64,000 nucleotides of DNA from Armatimonadota bacterium. Its GTDB lineage: Bacteria > Armatimonadota > Fimbriimonadia > Fimbriimonadales > Fimbriimonadaceae. The DNA lies in contig DAIDHV010000002.1 of assembly GCA_027451905.1 (NCBI GenBank), forward strand, positions 62,001 through 126,000. The letters are read 5' to 3'. This document shows, piece after piece, positions 1 through 8,760 of the stretch. Every line of letters begins with the position of its first letter. The stretch's first letter is position 1. The translations under genes were made by a program, and so were the position numbers. The notes below the pieces were generated by a model, which saw only the letters and a list, made by a program, of their open reading frames with translations, was not told where the DNA came from and made no database searches.

Positions 1-1498
1 GCTGCAGGAATTCTCGATCGCCTTTTTCGGTGATTCGTCGGTCAATTTGATAGATCCGCCAAGCAGCCCAAGCATGAACAGGGGGATTAACATCGCCAAA
101 AGCCCACTCATAGGCAGGAATTTGGCCATTGGGGTGCATGTACCACTCCCTTGTGAGAAGGCGAAGCTGCCGTTTTGCAAAAGCAGGATCAATCAGCGCA
201 AATGCAACGGTATGAAACGCCAAATCCCAAGCCGCAAACCATGGATACTCCCACTTGTCTGGCATCGAAAGGACCTCGGCACTGCCAAAATGGCGCCATC
301 GACAATTTCGGCCCGACTTGCGAGATTCAGGAGGAGGAGGCTCACTTGGATCGCCATCTAGCCACCGATTGACGTCATACCGATACAACTGCTTTGTCCA
401 AAGCAAGCCCGCAAAACACTGCCTGTGAACGAGGTTTAAATCTGCTTCGAGACCCGGACTTACGGTCTCATAAAATTCATCCGACTCATGCTGCCTTAGT
501 TCAAACAGGTCTGCAATTTCGGTTAACGAGAGGTTTGGGGCAGATTCTGGTTGAATTGCGAAGTAGCAGACACTGGTTTCCTGAGCCGCCAATGTGATTG
601 CATATCGAGCGGCGGCTTTTGTCCCAACATTAGCAGGATTAACCACAGTGGGATCACCGTTAACAACAAACCGGTGGAAGGCGTCCTTCACATACGGAGT
701 TCGATTAGGCGTTCCGAAAAGCTTTGAGGAATTGGTTTCATTTTCAGTGAAAATCCATTCTGGCTTGCTATAGGCTACAAATCGATGATTGCCGAGCCGC
801 TGGCACTGAACCTGAATTGAATTCCCTCCTTGGTTTAAGGATAACTTTGGGGGCTGAACTTTATTATTCCATGACCATACGTTGGTCATCGCAACTTGGC
901 CTAAGAGATGAATGTTGGCAGCCGAACTGCTGCAGTTTTTAATTTCCACTCGAATGGCAGTTTGATCGGTATCAATCTTTGCATAACTAACCGTAACGTC
1001 AAACCACCCGTCACGAAGTGCTGCCGAATCAACCAATTCGTACTCAGGCTGATACTTGCCGCGGCTCTTATTGGTCGCAACAAGGTCCTCATAAGGATAG
1101 GATTGAATGGGATATTTATACAGTGCCTTCATAAAGGCCCCGCTTGGCAATCCATCAAGGTAATAGTAAAGTTCCTTGACATCCTCGCCATGGTTGCCCT
1201 CGCTATTGGTCAATCCAAACAGACGTTCTTTGAGAATGGGATCCCGCTCATTCCAAAGTCCAATAGAAAAATTGAAGTAGCCACCTTCGTCGCACCACCC
1301 AAGCAGACCATCTTCACCCCACCTGTAGGCACGTGACCGGGCCTGATCATGGGGCAAATAATCCCAAGCCCCACCGTCTGCGGAATAGTCCTCGCGCACG
1401 GTACCCCATTGACGTTCCGCCATGTAGGCACCCCACTTGCGCCAGACTCCGCCTTGGGCGTCGTCTTCTTTTAGGCGCTGAATCTCTGCATCAGCCAT
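1..1498 (-). CDS. MGH1-like (alpha/alpha-barrel) glycoside hydrolase, 3'-truncated by the window edge
   Basis: About 499 codons are open on the minus strand from an ATG at 1498 to the window edge with no stop, so the C-terminus is missing. The N-terminus reads MADAEIQRLKEDDAQGG and is followed by RQWGTVREDYS and AWDYLPHDQARSRAYRWGED. These are typical of the bacterial proteins related to eukaryotic processing glucosidase I (GH63, MGH1-like). Further on are KWEYPWFAAWDLAFHTVAFA and GQIPAYEWAFGDVNPP, both characteristic of the (alpha/alpha)6 catalytic barrel. No signal peptide is seen, so it is probably cytosolic. The likely role is hydrolysis of alpha-glucosides; substrate unknown. Its start overlaps the 3' end of the upstream SDR gene by 8 nt, which implies one operon and translational coupling. 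Confidence 0.85.
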   Translation of the reverse strand, partial: MADAEIQRLKEDDAQGGVWRKWGAYMAERQWGTVREDYSADGGAWDYLPHDQARSRAYRWGEDGLLGWCDEGGYFNFSIGLWNERDPILKERLFGLTNSEGNHGEDVKELYYYLDGLPSGAFMKALYKYPIQSYPYEDLVATNKSRGKYQPEYELVDSAALRDGWFDVTVSYAKIDTDQTAIRVEIKNCSSSAANIHLLGQVAMTNVWSWNNKVQPPKLSLNQGGNSIQVQCQRLGNHRFVAYSKPEWIFTENETNSSKLFGTPNRTPYVKDAFHRFVVNGDPTVVNPANVGTKAAARYAITLAAQETSVCYFAIQPESAPNLSLTEIADLFELRQHESDEFYETVSPGLEADLNLVHRQCFAGLLWTKQLYRYDVNRWLDGDPSEPPPPESRKSGRNCRWRHFGSAEVLSMPDKWEYPWFAAWDLAFHTVAFALIDPAFAKRQLRLLTREWYMHPNGQIPAYEWAFGDVNPPVHAWAAWRIYQIDRRITEKGDREFLQ

Positions 1499-2321
1499 TG
1501 GTAGAAAAACCAGGATAGAGGGTCATGCCGCCATCCACAAATAAAGTCGTTCCCACCAAGTAATCGCTGGCATCGCTCGACAGCCAAACTGCCGCTTGGC
1601 CGATGTCGTCTACAATTCCCACTCTGCCGTAAGGGATCAGTTCCAGCAGCTTCGATTCTGCCTCTGGGGTATCCCAAGCTGACTTATTGATGGGAGTTTT
1701 GATGGCTCCAGGGCCGATTCCATTAACCCTGATCTTTCTTGGTGCAACTTCCTGAGCAAGCGATTCCATCATGAGCTTAATTCCTCCTTTGCTTGAGGCG
1801 TAGTTGAGGTGCCCAGCCCAGGGAATGATCTGGTGGACGCTGCTCATGCAGACAATTTTCCCGTTTGCGGTGCTAACACGGCGGTCGACTTGCTTATCAA
1901 ATTGCTTGACTGCTTCTCTGGCGCACAAAAACTGACCGGTTAGATTGATGCCAATGACCGTGTTCCACTGAGCCAATGTCATGGCTTCGATGGCGGAATC
2001 TCTTTGCAGCCCCGCATTATTGATTAAAATGTCTAGGGCTCCAAACTTCCCAATCACCTCGGAGTACATGCGGATGACGTCCGCTTCTGAACTCACGTCG
2101 GCCTGAGTTATCATCGCCGTGCCCCCGTTGGCAGTAATGTCATCTGCAATCGCTTGAGCAGAATCCGGGTTGACCACATAGTTGATGGCTACGGTAGCCC
2201 CCGCCGCAGAAAGATGACGGGCGACACCTTCGCCAATGCCAGAGTTTGCTCCCGTGACTAAAGCGATTTGACCCTTGACCGGTTTATGGGGATAAAGCAG
2301 GTTGATTTCGGATTGATTCAT
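1491..2321 (-). CDS. SDR family NAD(P)-dependent oxidoreductase (glucose 1-dehydrogenase-like)
   Basis: A 276-residue classical short-chain dehydrogenase. The cofactor motif TGANSGIG lies near residues 23-30, and NNAG follows about 80 residues later. The catalytic set is Ser (CMSSVHQ) with YASSK, and PGAIKTP follows the active site. The ending DGGMTLYPGF is typical of glucose 1-dehydrogenase-like SDRs. The ATG at 2321 is chosen over one 16 codons upstream because the N-terminus MNQSEINLLYPHKPVKGQIA fits the family and a TATACT box (2331-2336, minus strand) lies 9 nt upstream of it. The gene overlaps the glycosidase by 8 nt, so the pair may hydrolyse a glucoside and oxidise the released sugar (inference). 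Confidence 0.88.
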   Translation of the reverse strand: MNQSEINLLYPHKPVKGQIALVTGANSGIGEGVARHLSAAGATVAINYVVNPDSAQAIADDITANGGTAMITQADVSSEADVIRMYSEVIGKFGALDILINNAGLQRDSAIEAMTLAQWNTVIGINLTGQFLCAREAVKQFDKQVDRRVSTANGKIVCMSSVHQIIPWAGHLNYASSKGGIKLMMESLAQEVAPRKIRVNGIGPGAIKTPINKSAWDTPEAESKLLELIPYGRVGIVDDIGQAAVWLSSDASDYLVGTTLFVDGGMTLYPGFSTNG

Positions 2322-2330
2322 GTTCAATTC

Positions 2331-2336
2331 AGTATA
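2331..2336 (-). promoter_or_regulatory. -10 box TATACT for the SDR/glycosidase operon
   Basis: TATACT on the minus strand ends 9 nt before the ATG at 2321. Transcription would begin at or almost at the start codon, and no ribosome-binding site is visible. No convincing -35 element is seen. Confidence 0.5.
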
Positions 2337-2417
2337 GCGAGATGGCGGCTCGACAAGCCCATCCACCATCTAATGCAAAGTTAGCGGCTTAGGTTCCAAA
2401 CTTAATAAACAAACTGA

Positions 2418-4100
2418 ATGGATGATCTTGATTCAAAGACTGTTATTTATGATCCCCTTGTTGAACTAATTCAGCTATACGAAGGTGTAAAAGTTGGGCA
2501 AGATTCAACAGACACCACCGAGGCCCTTACCGTTGAAGAAGCTCTCCAAAAGCATATCGTCAGCGGAACTAAAAAGGGGCTGGAGAGCCGCTTGGAAGAG
2601 GCGCTGGAAACCTACACTCCGTTGGAAGTCATCAACGAAATCCTCTTATCGGGGATGAAAACGGTTGGCGAATTATTTGGTAGCGGCAAGATGCAGCTGC
2701 CTTTTGTGCTACAAAGCGCAGAAACCATGAAGGCGGCAGTGAGGTTTTTAGAACCGAAAATGGAGAAGTCCGACACCAACAATAAAGGATCAATTCTCTT
2801 GGCAACCGTGGCGGGAGATGTTCATGATATTGGCAAAAACTTGGTTGATATCATTCTCTCGAATAATGGCTTCCGGGTTATCAACATAGGCATCAAGCAG
2901 TCTATCGAATCCATTCTTGAAGCGGCGGAAAAGAACAATTGTGATGTAATCGGCCTTAGCGGATTGCTTGTGAAAAGCACAATCGTCATGCGAGAAAACC
3001 TGGAAGTGATGAACGAAAGGGGAAAATCCTCGATTCCCGTCATCCTAGGCGGAGCCGCCCTAACCAGAGGCTATGTAGAGCAAGATTTGCGGGCAATCTA
3101 TAACGGCAAAGTCTATTACGCTCAGGATGCCTTTGAAGGTCTAAACCTGATGGAGTCAATGCCGTCCCTCATTTCTGGTGAATACAGTGAGGCGCCTAGC
3201 AGCCCAGAACGAGTCACGAGCCACCGAACCGATGTCTTTGACCCCTCTTTGTATCAATTTGATGGCACAAAGAGCCAGATCGAGGTTCTCGATACCGTGC
3301 CCCAACGTCCTTTCTTTGGGGTGAAGACTTGGGAAAAATTTGATTCATTTGAAATCTTTAAATATATCAATACAACCGCTTTGTTCCGCGGACAATGGCA
3401 ATTTCGGAAGCAAGACAACATGACGAACCCCGAGTTTGCTCAGTGGTTGCAAGAAAACGTTCAACCCTTGTTCCAGCAAGTTCAGAATCAGCTCGCTGGA
3501 GTTATTGAACCTAAGGTCAAATGGGCGTATTTTCCATGTGGTTCAGAAGGAAATGACTTGGTCCTCTTTACCGAAGATTTGGTTACTGAGCTAGAGCGTT
3601 TTACATTTCCTAGGCAAAGAGATGGAAAGCACCTTTGTCTCGCTGATTTTTACCGCCCGATCGCAGAATTTGATCGACTAGGCGGACCAGATGTTGTGGC
3701 ATTTCAAATTGTCACCATAGGTAACGAGGTGACCAAACTTGAGCGAAAGCTTTATAGCCAGGGAGAATTTCAGCGATACCTTTACGTTCACGGAATGGGA
3801 GTAGAAACCGCAGAGGCGCTGGCCGAATTTTGGCACAAACAGGTGCGTCATGAACTAGGGTTAGACGAGTTTGAACCTGCAACGATGAAGGAACTTTTTG
3901 GAGTTAAATATGCAGGGGCACGGTACTCGTTTGGATATCCCGCGTGCCCAAGGTTAGAGGATCAAGCAAAATTATTTCGGCTTCTAGAACCTGAAACCAT
4001 CGGCGTCAACTTAACCGAAGAGTTTATGATGACTCCAGAACAGTCAACAAGCGCAATCATCTCCCACCATCCTCAGGCTAAGTACTTTAATATCCGCTAA
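2418..4100 (+). CDS. C-terminal half of cobalamin-dependent methionine synthase (cap + B12-binding + reactivation domains)
   Basis: 560 residues matching only the second half of MetH. Residues about 35-115 form the helical cap domain. The B12-binding domain follows, with DVHDIG (134-139; His136 is the expected lower cobalt ligand), GLSGLLV and LGG. The AdoMet-dependent reactivation domain starts around RPFFGV and contains RYSFGYPACP (502-511). The homocysteine-binding and methyltetrahydrofolate-binding barrels are absent, and the reading frame starts cleanly at an ATG where the folate barrel would normally end. It should need a partner supplying the two N-terminal barrels. None is in this window, because the upstream neighbour is the divergent SDR gene. 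Split MetH proteins are known in some lineages; that reading is favoured over truncation but unproven. Confidence 0.88.
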   Translation: MDDLDSKTVIYDPLVELIQLYEGVKVGQDSTDTTEALTVEEALQKHIVSGTKKGLESRLEEALETYTPLEVINEILLSGMKTVGELFGSGKMQLPFVLQSAETMKAAVRFLEPKMEKSDTNNKGSILLATVAGDVHDIGKNLVDIILSNNGFRVINIGIKQSIESILEAAEKNNCDVIGLSGLLVKSTIVMRENLEVMNERGKSSIPVILGGAALTRGYVEQDLRAIYNGKVYYAQDAFEGLNLMESMPSLISGEYSEAPSSPERVTSHRTDVFDPSLYQFDGTKSQIEVLDTVPQRPFFGVKTWEKFDSFEIFKYINTTALFRGQWQFRKQDNMTNPEFAQWLQENVQPLFQQVQNQLAGVIEPKVKWAYFPCGSEGNDLVLFTEDLVTELERFTFPRQRDGKHLCLADFYRPIAEFDRLGGPDVVAFQIVTIGNEVTKLERKLYSQGEFQRYLYVHGMGVETAEALAEFWHKQVRHELGLDEFEPATMKELFGVKYAGARYSFGYPACPRLEDQAKLFRLLEPETIGVNLTEEFMMTPEQSTSAIISHHPQAKYFNIR

Positions 4101-4163
4101 AAGGGCCCATCCGCTAACCGCTAATTATGCTTATCTGGGCGTATATTGCGCCGAGACAGTTCC

Positions 4164-5168
4164 CTAACAAGGGGCAACGGAGCCATCACTGGGGACTTGA
4201 ACTTTGTCTTTGCTTCCACCTTTGTTTGATCCATCATTGGGCAGTTTCCGCAATAAGAAGGTCAAAAAGACAAGGGTGCCCGCAATATTGAGAACCTCAA
4301 ACCAGCCCTTGAGGGCAATCGAGACAATATTTAAAAACAAATAAAATGTGACTGAACCCAGCACCCAGCCTCTGATGTTTGTGCCTTCTTTCCATTCAAG
4401 GGCCTCAAGAAATGGCAGAGCAACAAAGCCAATCCCTACAACAAAGGTTAGGGCTATAAATAGCGAAACGGGGATGTTTTTGATGAAGCCAAATTCCAGC
4501 AAAAAGTAAATCAGCCAGGACCCAAAAATCCACCAAAAGGCAAATTTTACGGAGCGAACTTTTGGCCTTGGAAGCTTTACATTCCGCAGAAGATAACCAA
4601 GCGTCACCGCGCATCCACAAACTACCAAAACCAACCCAATCTGCTCGAAAGTCACTGCAAAGTGAAGGAAAAGGCGGAATAAAACTACAAAAAACAGCAA
4701 CACAATGCTTAAAACGAGGGCTCTTTTCTTTGTCAACCAAGAGAGTTCCGCTTCTATGGGGAAGAACATTTCGGTTAAAATAATCGGCAGCAGAGTGCTT
4801 TGAATGGCATGGTAATTTTGAAGATGAAAGAGCCAGGTCCATTCCACTCCGTGGACCTGTCCATAGAATTTCATCCAACCCAAATCCTTCCAATTGGGGT
4901 TGAACCAACTTCCCACTGTAAGCCCTTCGACTAACGCCCCCGTCATGCCACAAATGGCAAACAAGCTTAAATAACCTCCTTTGAACGTCTTCCAAATTTC
5001 CCGCGCAAAGATTGCGGATGAGCCGTAGACAGCAACTTGTCCAAGAAAAGCAAGTGGATTCAGCCACTGGATAACCAGGGTATTGCCAAGGACTACTTCG
5101 GCAATAAACGGGGCAAGAACTAGCAAACAAAGGTAAGGCTTGAGGGTTTGCCGATCATTTGGAGACAT
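4164..5168 (-). CDS. Polytopic integral membrane protein of unknown function
   Basis: 334 residues with roughly nine hydrophobic segments covering most of the chain, ending in a charged, glycine-rich tail (DGSNKGGSKDKVQVPSDGS). Aromatic loops such as FNPNWKDLGWMKFYGQVHG lie between segments. I do not recognise the family; a transport or lipid-modification role would be a guess. The start ATG at 5168 is preceded on the minus strand by TATCTT 11 nt upstream, with TTTATA 17 nt before that, a plausible sigma-70-type promoter. No strong Shine-Dalgarno sequence is visible. It converges with the MetH half-gene and is divergent from the methyltransferase. Confidence 0.7.
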   Translation of the reverse strand: MSPNDRQTLKPYLCLLVLAPFIAEVVLGNTLVIQWLNPLAFLGQVAVYGSSAIFAREIWKTFKGGYLSLFAICGMTGALVEGLTVGSWFNPNWKDLGWMKFYGQVHGVEWTWLFHLQNYHAIQSTLLPIILTEMFFPIEAELSWLTKKRALVLSIVLLFFVVLFRLFLHFAVTFEQIGLVLVVCGCAVTLGYLLRNVKLPRPKVRSVKFAFWWIFGSWLIYFLLEFGFIKNIPVSLFIALTFVVGIGFVALPFLEALEWKEGTNIRGWVLGSVTFYLFLNIVSIALKGWFEVLNIAGTLVFLTFLLRKLPNDGSNKGGSKDKVQVPSDGSVAPC

Positions 5169-5300
5169 GTAGATATTTTAAGATATCGAACACCATATTC
5201 TTTATAAATTGAATCAAAAGTCCTATTTCATTTAAATTTTATGATTTTGCCGCGCAAGATAATAGCCGCTCCTGGAGTCTGGTTTACTGGATGGTAGCTC

Positions 5301-6020
5301 ATGAACATTCAGGAATCCGCGTTTCTTGACGATAGTGCCGATTGGGGAGCCAAAATGGCGATCCACTACGACAAGCGGGTGCGAGAACGATTTCCGATCT
5401 ATGATGAACTTCTGGATCAAGCCATTGGGTGGATTCAATCTAAATTGAAGGATGATGCCTCCATCATGACCCTCGGCGCGGGTACGGGAGAGGAAATCAC
5501 GCGAATGGCAAAGGCACGGCCCCATTGGAGATTTGACGGGTACGACACTAGCCCGAATATGCTGCAAATGGCGAACGCTAAATTCAGTGATCACGGCTTG
5601 TCGGAACGAGTGACCCTCCATTTAGGCAGCGTGGATAAACTGGATTCAAAACAGTTTGATGGAGCGACATCTTTGCTGGTCCTTCATTTTTTTGAGGACA
5701 ACGAAGACGGCAAGCTTTTTGCGCTGAAGCAAATTCGGAGCCACGTTTCCCCTGGCGCACCTTTGGTTCTGGCCGACGTTTTAGGATGTTTAGACGAGCC
5801 CGATTTTGAGTCTCAGTATCAGCAAATGAAGCAGATTGTGATGAACCAGGTGGAAGACAAAAATCATTGGGAGAAGCACTACGATGCGATTCGAGAAATG
5901 GTCAAGTGGGCAACCCCAGAGCGGCTGCTTGAATTGGCAAGCAGCGCTGGTTGGAAGCTAGAAAAGGAGCTGTTTTCTTGGCATTGTTTGCACCTTTACG
6001 GGTTCATCGCTGGGGAATGA
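5301..6020 (+). CDS. Class I SAM-dependent methyltransferase
   Basis: 239 residues. The SAM-binding motif I is MTLGAGTGEE near residues 55-64, followed by the acidic motif II in FDGYDTSPNMLQMA. A later strand reads PLVLADVLG. This is the small stand-alone methyltransferase fold (UbiE/Trm-like class), and the substrate cannot be told from sequence. The ATG at 5301 has GGATGG about 5 nt upstream as a weak ribosome-binding site, and GATAAT further upstream could be a -10 box. It is a single gene between a divergent membrane protein and an exported glycosidase. Confidence 0.85.
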   Translation: MNIQESAFLDDSADWGAKMAIHYDKRVRERFPIYDELLDQAIGWIQSKLKDDASIMTLGAGTGEEITRMAKARPHWRFDGYDTSPNMLQMANAKFSDHGLSERVTLHLGSVDKLDSKQFDGATSLLVLHFFEDNEDGKLFALKQIRSHVSPGAPLVLADVLGCLDEPDFESQYQQMKQIVMNQVEDKNHWEKHYDAIREMVKWATPERLLELASSAGWKLEKELFSWHCLHLYGFIAGE

Positions 6021-6107
6021 ATTTGTCTTTACCAAATCTTGGTTTCAAGCAGCGGATTGGCTTTATAAGAAATTCTGTACCCTTCACTCAAGGTCATTTC
6101 ATCCTGC

Positions 6108-6113
6108 TAAACT
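6108..6113 (+). promoter_or_regulatory. -10 box TAAACT directly before the glycosidase start
   Basis: TAAACT ends 8 nt before the ATG at 6122. TTCACT lies 19 nt upstream of the box. There is no Shine-Dalgarno sequence between them, so the transcript would be leaderless or nearly so. Confidence 0.5.
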
Positions 6114-6121
6114 GAAGCGTC

Positions 6122-8281
6122 ATGCTCAATGGCATCGAAGCTTCTCTGGCCGTGTTAGCCATCTCTACAATTGGTCTTGGCCAGGATTGGCTGATTCATT
6201 CCACTCGGGCACCCGCCGCTATCCATTTTAGTGAATCTCAGCATCAAGTCACCCTATCCAACGGCCTCATTTCAAGAACCATTTTGTTAAGCCCCAATGC
6301 GGCCACGATCAGCTTTGAAAATCTGACCACCAGAGAGCAGTTTGTGCGGGCAGTTGGTCCCGAAGCTAGCCTTGTGGTCAATGGGAAAAAAGTTGAAATT
6401 GGCGGCCTAACCGGTCAGCCAGATCAAGGATTTTTGTTGCCTAGCTGGCTGCCTCAACTCAAATCAATTCCCGGTTCCATGAGTTTCACCGGCTATGAAA
6501 TTGGAAAACCAACTGCCCCCTTTGATTGGAAGCCTGCTAGGCAAAGTCACAGCAAGTGGGGTGGCTCGAGCTCAAGTTGGCCACCTTCCGGAGTTCGACT
6601 AGACCTTCATTTTGAATCAAAATCAAAGCCATTTCAGGGATTAAAGGCAACCGTAAGATACGAGCTCTTTGATGACATGCCGGTGTTGATGAAGCAAATC
6701 ATTATCACCAACGACGCTAAAAAAACGGTGAGAATTGATTCTTGGACAGTAGAGCGCCTTGCCCTTACCGAAAATGAATCCATAGTAGGAGACGCCCAAG
6801 ATTGGCGCAGACCTGATCTCTTTCTCACCAGCGACTATAGCTTTGGCGGCGACACACCCGAAAACTCAAACCGCGTGGAGCAACTGGATCCAGATCCAAG
6901 TTACACAAGCCAGGTTAATTACAACCTAACAACCCCTTGCCTTCTGAAGTGCAAGCCAAAGCTGGGGCCAGGGACCTATCTGAATCCAGGTCAGTCGGAA
7001 GCCTCGTTTCGGGTTTATGAACTTCTTTATGACTCAACCAATCGCGAGCGAAGAGGACTAGAAGTTCGAGAATTTTACAAGAAGATGGCACCATGGAGCC
7101 AAGAAAATCCCCTCATGCTGCACCTGGTGGCCAGTGACACCAAAACCGTAAAGGAGGCAATTGATCAATGTGCTGAAGCCGGATTTGAAGTTGTGATTCT
7201 TAGTTTTGGATCCGGCTTGAATATGGAAGATGTTTCACCAGCAAACATCGCCAAATTTAAGGCACTTGCCGATTATGCCCATTCGAAAGGCATTGCCATC
7301 GGTGGTTATTCCCTACTGGCAAGTCGATCGATTGATGCTGCCGACGATGTCATCAATCCCAAAACCGGAAAACCTGGGGGGGCAATTTTTGGCAACTCAC
7401 CTTGCCTAGGTAGCAAATGGGGAATTGATTACTTTAAGCACCTAAAGACGTTCTTTGAAAAAACTGGATTCGACCTGCTAGAAAATGATGGAAGCTATCC
7501 GGGCGACGTTTGCGCTTCGACAACTCATCCTGGCCATCACGATTTAGAAGATTCTCAGTGGACACAATGGAAGCAAATCACCGCGTTTTATCAGTGGTGC
7601 CAGGGCCGAGGCATCTACCTCAATGTTCCTGATTGGTACTATTTGGCGGGATCTAACAAGAGCGCGGTGGGTTACCGTGAAGACAATTGGTCTTTGCCTC
7701 GAGATTTGCAGCACATCCATAATCGCCAAAACCTTTATGACGGCACGTGGGAAAAGACGCCCTCTATGGGTTGGACCTTTGTGCCGCTTGTTCAGTATCA
7801 CGGGGGCGGCGAGGCTGCCACGATCGAACCGTTGAGGGATCACTTGTTTGATTACGGGCAGTTCTTGGCAGAAGATTTAAGCTACGGAGTTCAGGCATGT
7901 TACAGGGGAATTCGCCTTTATGACTCGCCCCAGACCCTAGATTTGGTGAAAAAGTGGGTGAACTGGTTTAAAGCCCACCGTGCCATTTTGCAGTCCAACG
8001 TCATCCACCTTTGGCGTCCTGATGGGCGACAGCCAGATGCCGTGTTGCATGTCAATCCTCACCTCGACGAGAGAGGGTTGCTCATGGTGTTTAATCCGCT
8101 TAGCCATGAGGTCACTTTCACTGTTGAGGTCCCTTTGTACTATGCAGGGCTTTCTGGCAGATGTCGGGTGTTTGATGAGCATGGTCACCAATCGGTGCTA
8201 AAGCTTGATTCGCTTTGCAAAGGAAAACTAAAAGTTACGGTGCCGGCCCTGGGCCATTTTTGGTTTATTTTCAAGAAGTAG
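6122..8281 (+). CDS. Exported glycoside hydrolase, clan GH-D-like (alpha-galactosidase-type barrel)
   Basis: 719 residues beginning with a signal peptide (SLAVLAISTIGLGQ, likely cut before Gln). An N-terminal beta-sandwich (about 30-330) carries FENLTTREQFVRAVGPEA and a long strand-rich stretch. A TIM-barrel-like region from about residue 345 contains EAGFEVVILSFGSG, YAHSKGIAIGGYSL, FDLLENDGSYPGD and GIYLNVPDWYY. The DLLENDGSY strand probably holds a catalytic acid, by analogy to the DYLKxD strand of GH27/GH36 enzymes. A C-terminal beta domain ends LGHFWFIFKK. The family-level call is tentative because I cannot place it in a numbered GH family. It probably releases sugars in the periplasm or outside the cell. 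Confidence 0.68.
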   Translation: MLNGIEASLAVLAISTIGLGQDWLIHSTRAPAAIHFSESQHQVTLSNGLISRTILLSPNAATISFENLTTREQFVRAVGPEASLVVNGKKVEIGGLTGQPDQGFLLPSWLPQLKSIPGSMSFTGYEIGKPTAPFDWKPARQSHSKWGGSSSSWPPSGVRLDLHFESKSKPFQGLKATVRYELFDDMPVLMKQIIITNDAKKTVRIDSWTVERLALTENESIVGDAQDWRRPDLFLTSDYSFGGDTPENSNRVEQLDPDPSYTSQVNYNLTTPCLLKCKPKLGPGTYLNPGQSEASFRVYELLYDSTNRERRGLEVREFYKKMAPWSQENPLMLHLVASDTKTVKEAIDQCAEAGFEVVILSFGSGLNMEDVSPANIAKFKALADYAHSKGIAIGGYSLLASRSIDAADDVINPKTGKPGGAIFGNSPCLGSKWGIDYFKHLKTFFEKTGFDLLENDGSYPGDVCASTTHPGHHDLEDSQWTQWKQITAFYQWCQGRGIYLNVPDWYYLAGSNKSAVGYREDNWSLPRDLQHIHNRQNLYDGTWEKTPSMGWTFVPLVQYHGGGEAATIEPLRDHLFDYGQFLAEDLSYGVQACYRGIRLYDSPQTLDLVKKWVNWFKAHRAILQSNVIHLWRPDGRQPDAVLHVNPHLDERGLLMVFNPLSHEVTFTVEVPLYYAGLSGRCRVFDEHGHQSVLKLDSLCKGKLKVTVPALGHFWFIFKK

Positions 8282-8354
8282 CCTTGCAACGCACCAAGAG
8301 GGTGAACTACGGACTGCTTTATGCTATTGATCCTGCTGGATTAAGGTTTCTCCG

Positions 8355-8391
8355 CTGGGAGAGCGTCCCGCTTGTATGCGGGAAGGTCAGG
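8355..8391 (+). pseudogene. tRNA remnant: D-arm/anticodon-arm-like fragment
   Basis: GCTGGGAGAGCG followed by a hairpin TCCCGC-TTGTAT-GCGGGA and AGGTCAGG. The D-arm and variable-region parts match the intact tRNA-Ala at 8419. Acceptor and T arms are missing and the hairpin loop has 6 rather than 7 nt, so it cannot be a working tRNA. The same hairpin stem recurs at 8750 and 17613. Confidence 0.65.
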
Positions 8392-8399
8392 CTTTGGTA

Positions 8400-8405
8400 T
8401 AAACT
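8400..8405 (+). promoter_or_regulatory. Likely -10 box (TAAACT) of the tRNA-Ala gene
   Basis: TAAACT, overlapping TATAAA, lies 13 nt before the mature 5' end of tRNA-Ala, the right distance for a short pre-tRNA leader. No obvious -35 element is present. Confidence 0.4.
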
Positions 8406-8418
8406 CGTTGTAAGTTTC

Positions 8419-8494
8419 GGGGGATTAGCTCAGCTGGGAGAGCGATTGCATGGCATGCAATAGGTCAGGGGTTCGAGCCCCCTATCCTCCACCA
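8419..8494 (+). tRNA. tRNA-Ala (anticodon GGC)
   Basis: 76 nt including an encoded CCA. The acceptor stem GGGGGAT pairs with ATCCTCC and contains a G3:U70 wobble pair, the identity element of alanine tRNA. The D arm is GCTCAGCTGGGAGAGC. The anticodon stem ATTGC/GCAAT encloses a 7-nt loop ATGGCAT with anticodon GGC. The T arm is GGGG-TTCGAGC-CCCC. All four arms close, so it should function. It sits at the left edge of the GIY-YIG/restriction island and its 3' half is repeated at 8768. Confidence 0.95.
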
Positions 8495-8651
8495 AACTCA
8501 ATATTCATTTGTTTTTTGTTTACATCCTTTGGAGTAAAAAAGCAGCCAAGTTTTATGTTGGTCAATCCTCAGATGTTCAAGACCGCCTGGCTAGGCACAA
8601 TAGAGGATCTTCAATCTCGACAAAGTCCGGCCGACCTTGGAAGTTGGTTTA
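8462..8651 (+). repeat. Direct repeat, copy 1 (tRNA 3' end plus GIY-YIG 5' part)
   Basis: 190 nt repeated at 8768-8957, an offset of exactly 306 nt. I see two differences: C/G in the tRNA acceptor stem, and A/G inside the GIY-YIG gene. The repeat runs from AGGTCAGGGG in the tRNA through codon 48 of the nuclease gene. Such identity indicates a recent tandem duplication or recombination between cassettes. Confidence 0.93.
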
Positions 8652-8760
8652 TCAAGAATTGTTCCCAACCCGTAGCCAAGCCATTCACCGAGAGCGTGAA
8701 ATCAAAGGTTGGAAATCCGCAAAGCGAATTCAAGAACTTGTCGGAGAGCGTCCCGCTTAA
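8509..8760 (+). CDS. Small GIY-YIG nuclease (copy A), ending inside a tRNA-like sequence
   Basis: 83 residues, the usual size of stand-alone GIY-YIG (UvrC N-terminal-like) nucleases. FFVYILWS holds the first catalytic Tyr (VYI), FYVGQS is the YIG strand (Y-V-G), and RLARHNRG and PWKLVYQE follow, with the R/E set in SQAIHREREIKGWKS. It starts at a TTG 14 nt after the mature CCA end of tRNA-Ala, with no promoter or ribosome-binding site between, so it is probably on the tRNA transcript. The last six codons plus stop (GERPA-stop) are encoded by GGAGAGCGTCCCGCTTAA, the D-stem/anticodon-stem part of the following tRNA remnant. Family members are DNA endonucleases; the natural target is unknown. 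Confidence 0.88.
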   Translation: MFFVYILWSKKAAKFYVGQSSDVQDRLARHNRGSSISTKSGRPWKLVYQELFPTRSQAIHREREIKGWKSAKRIQELVGERPA

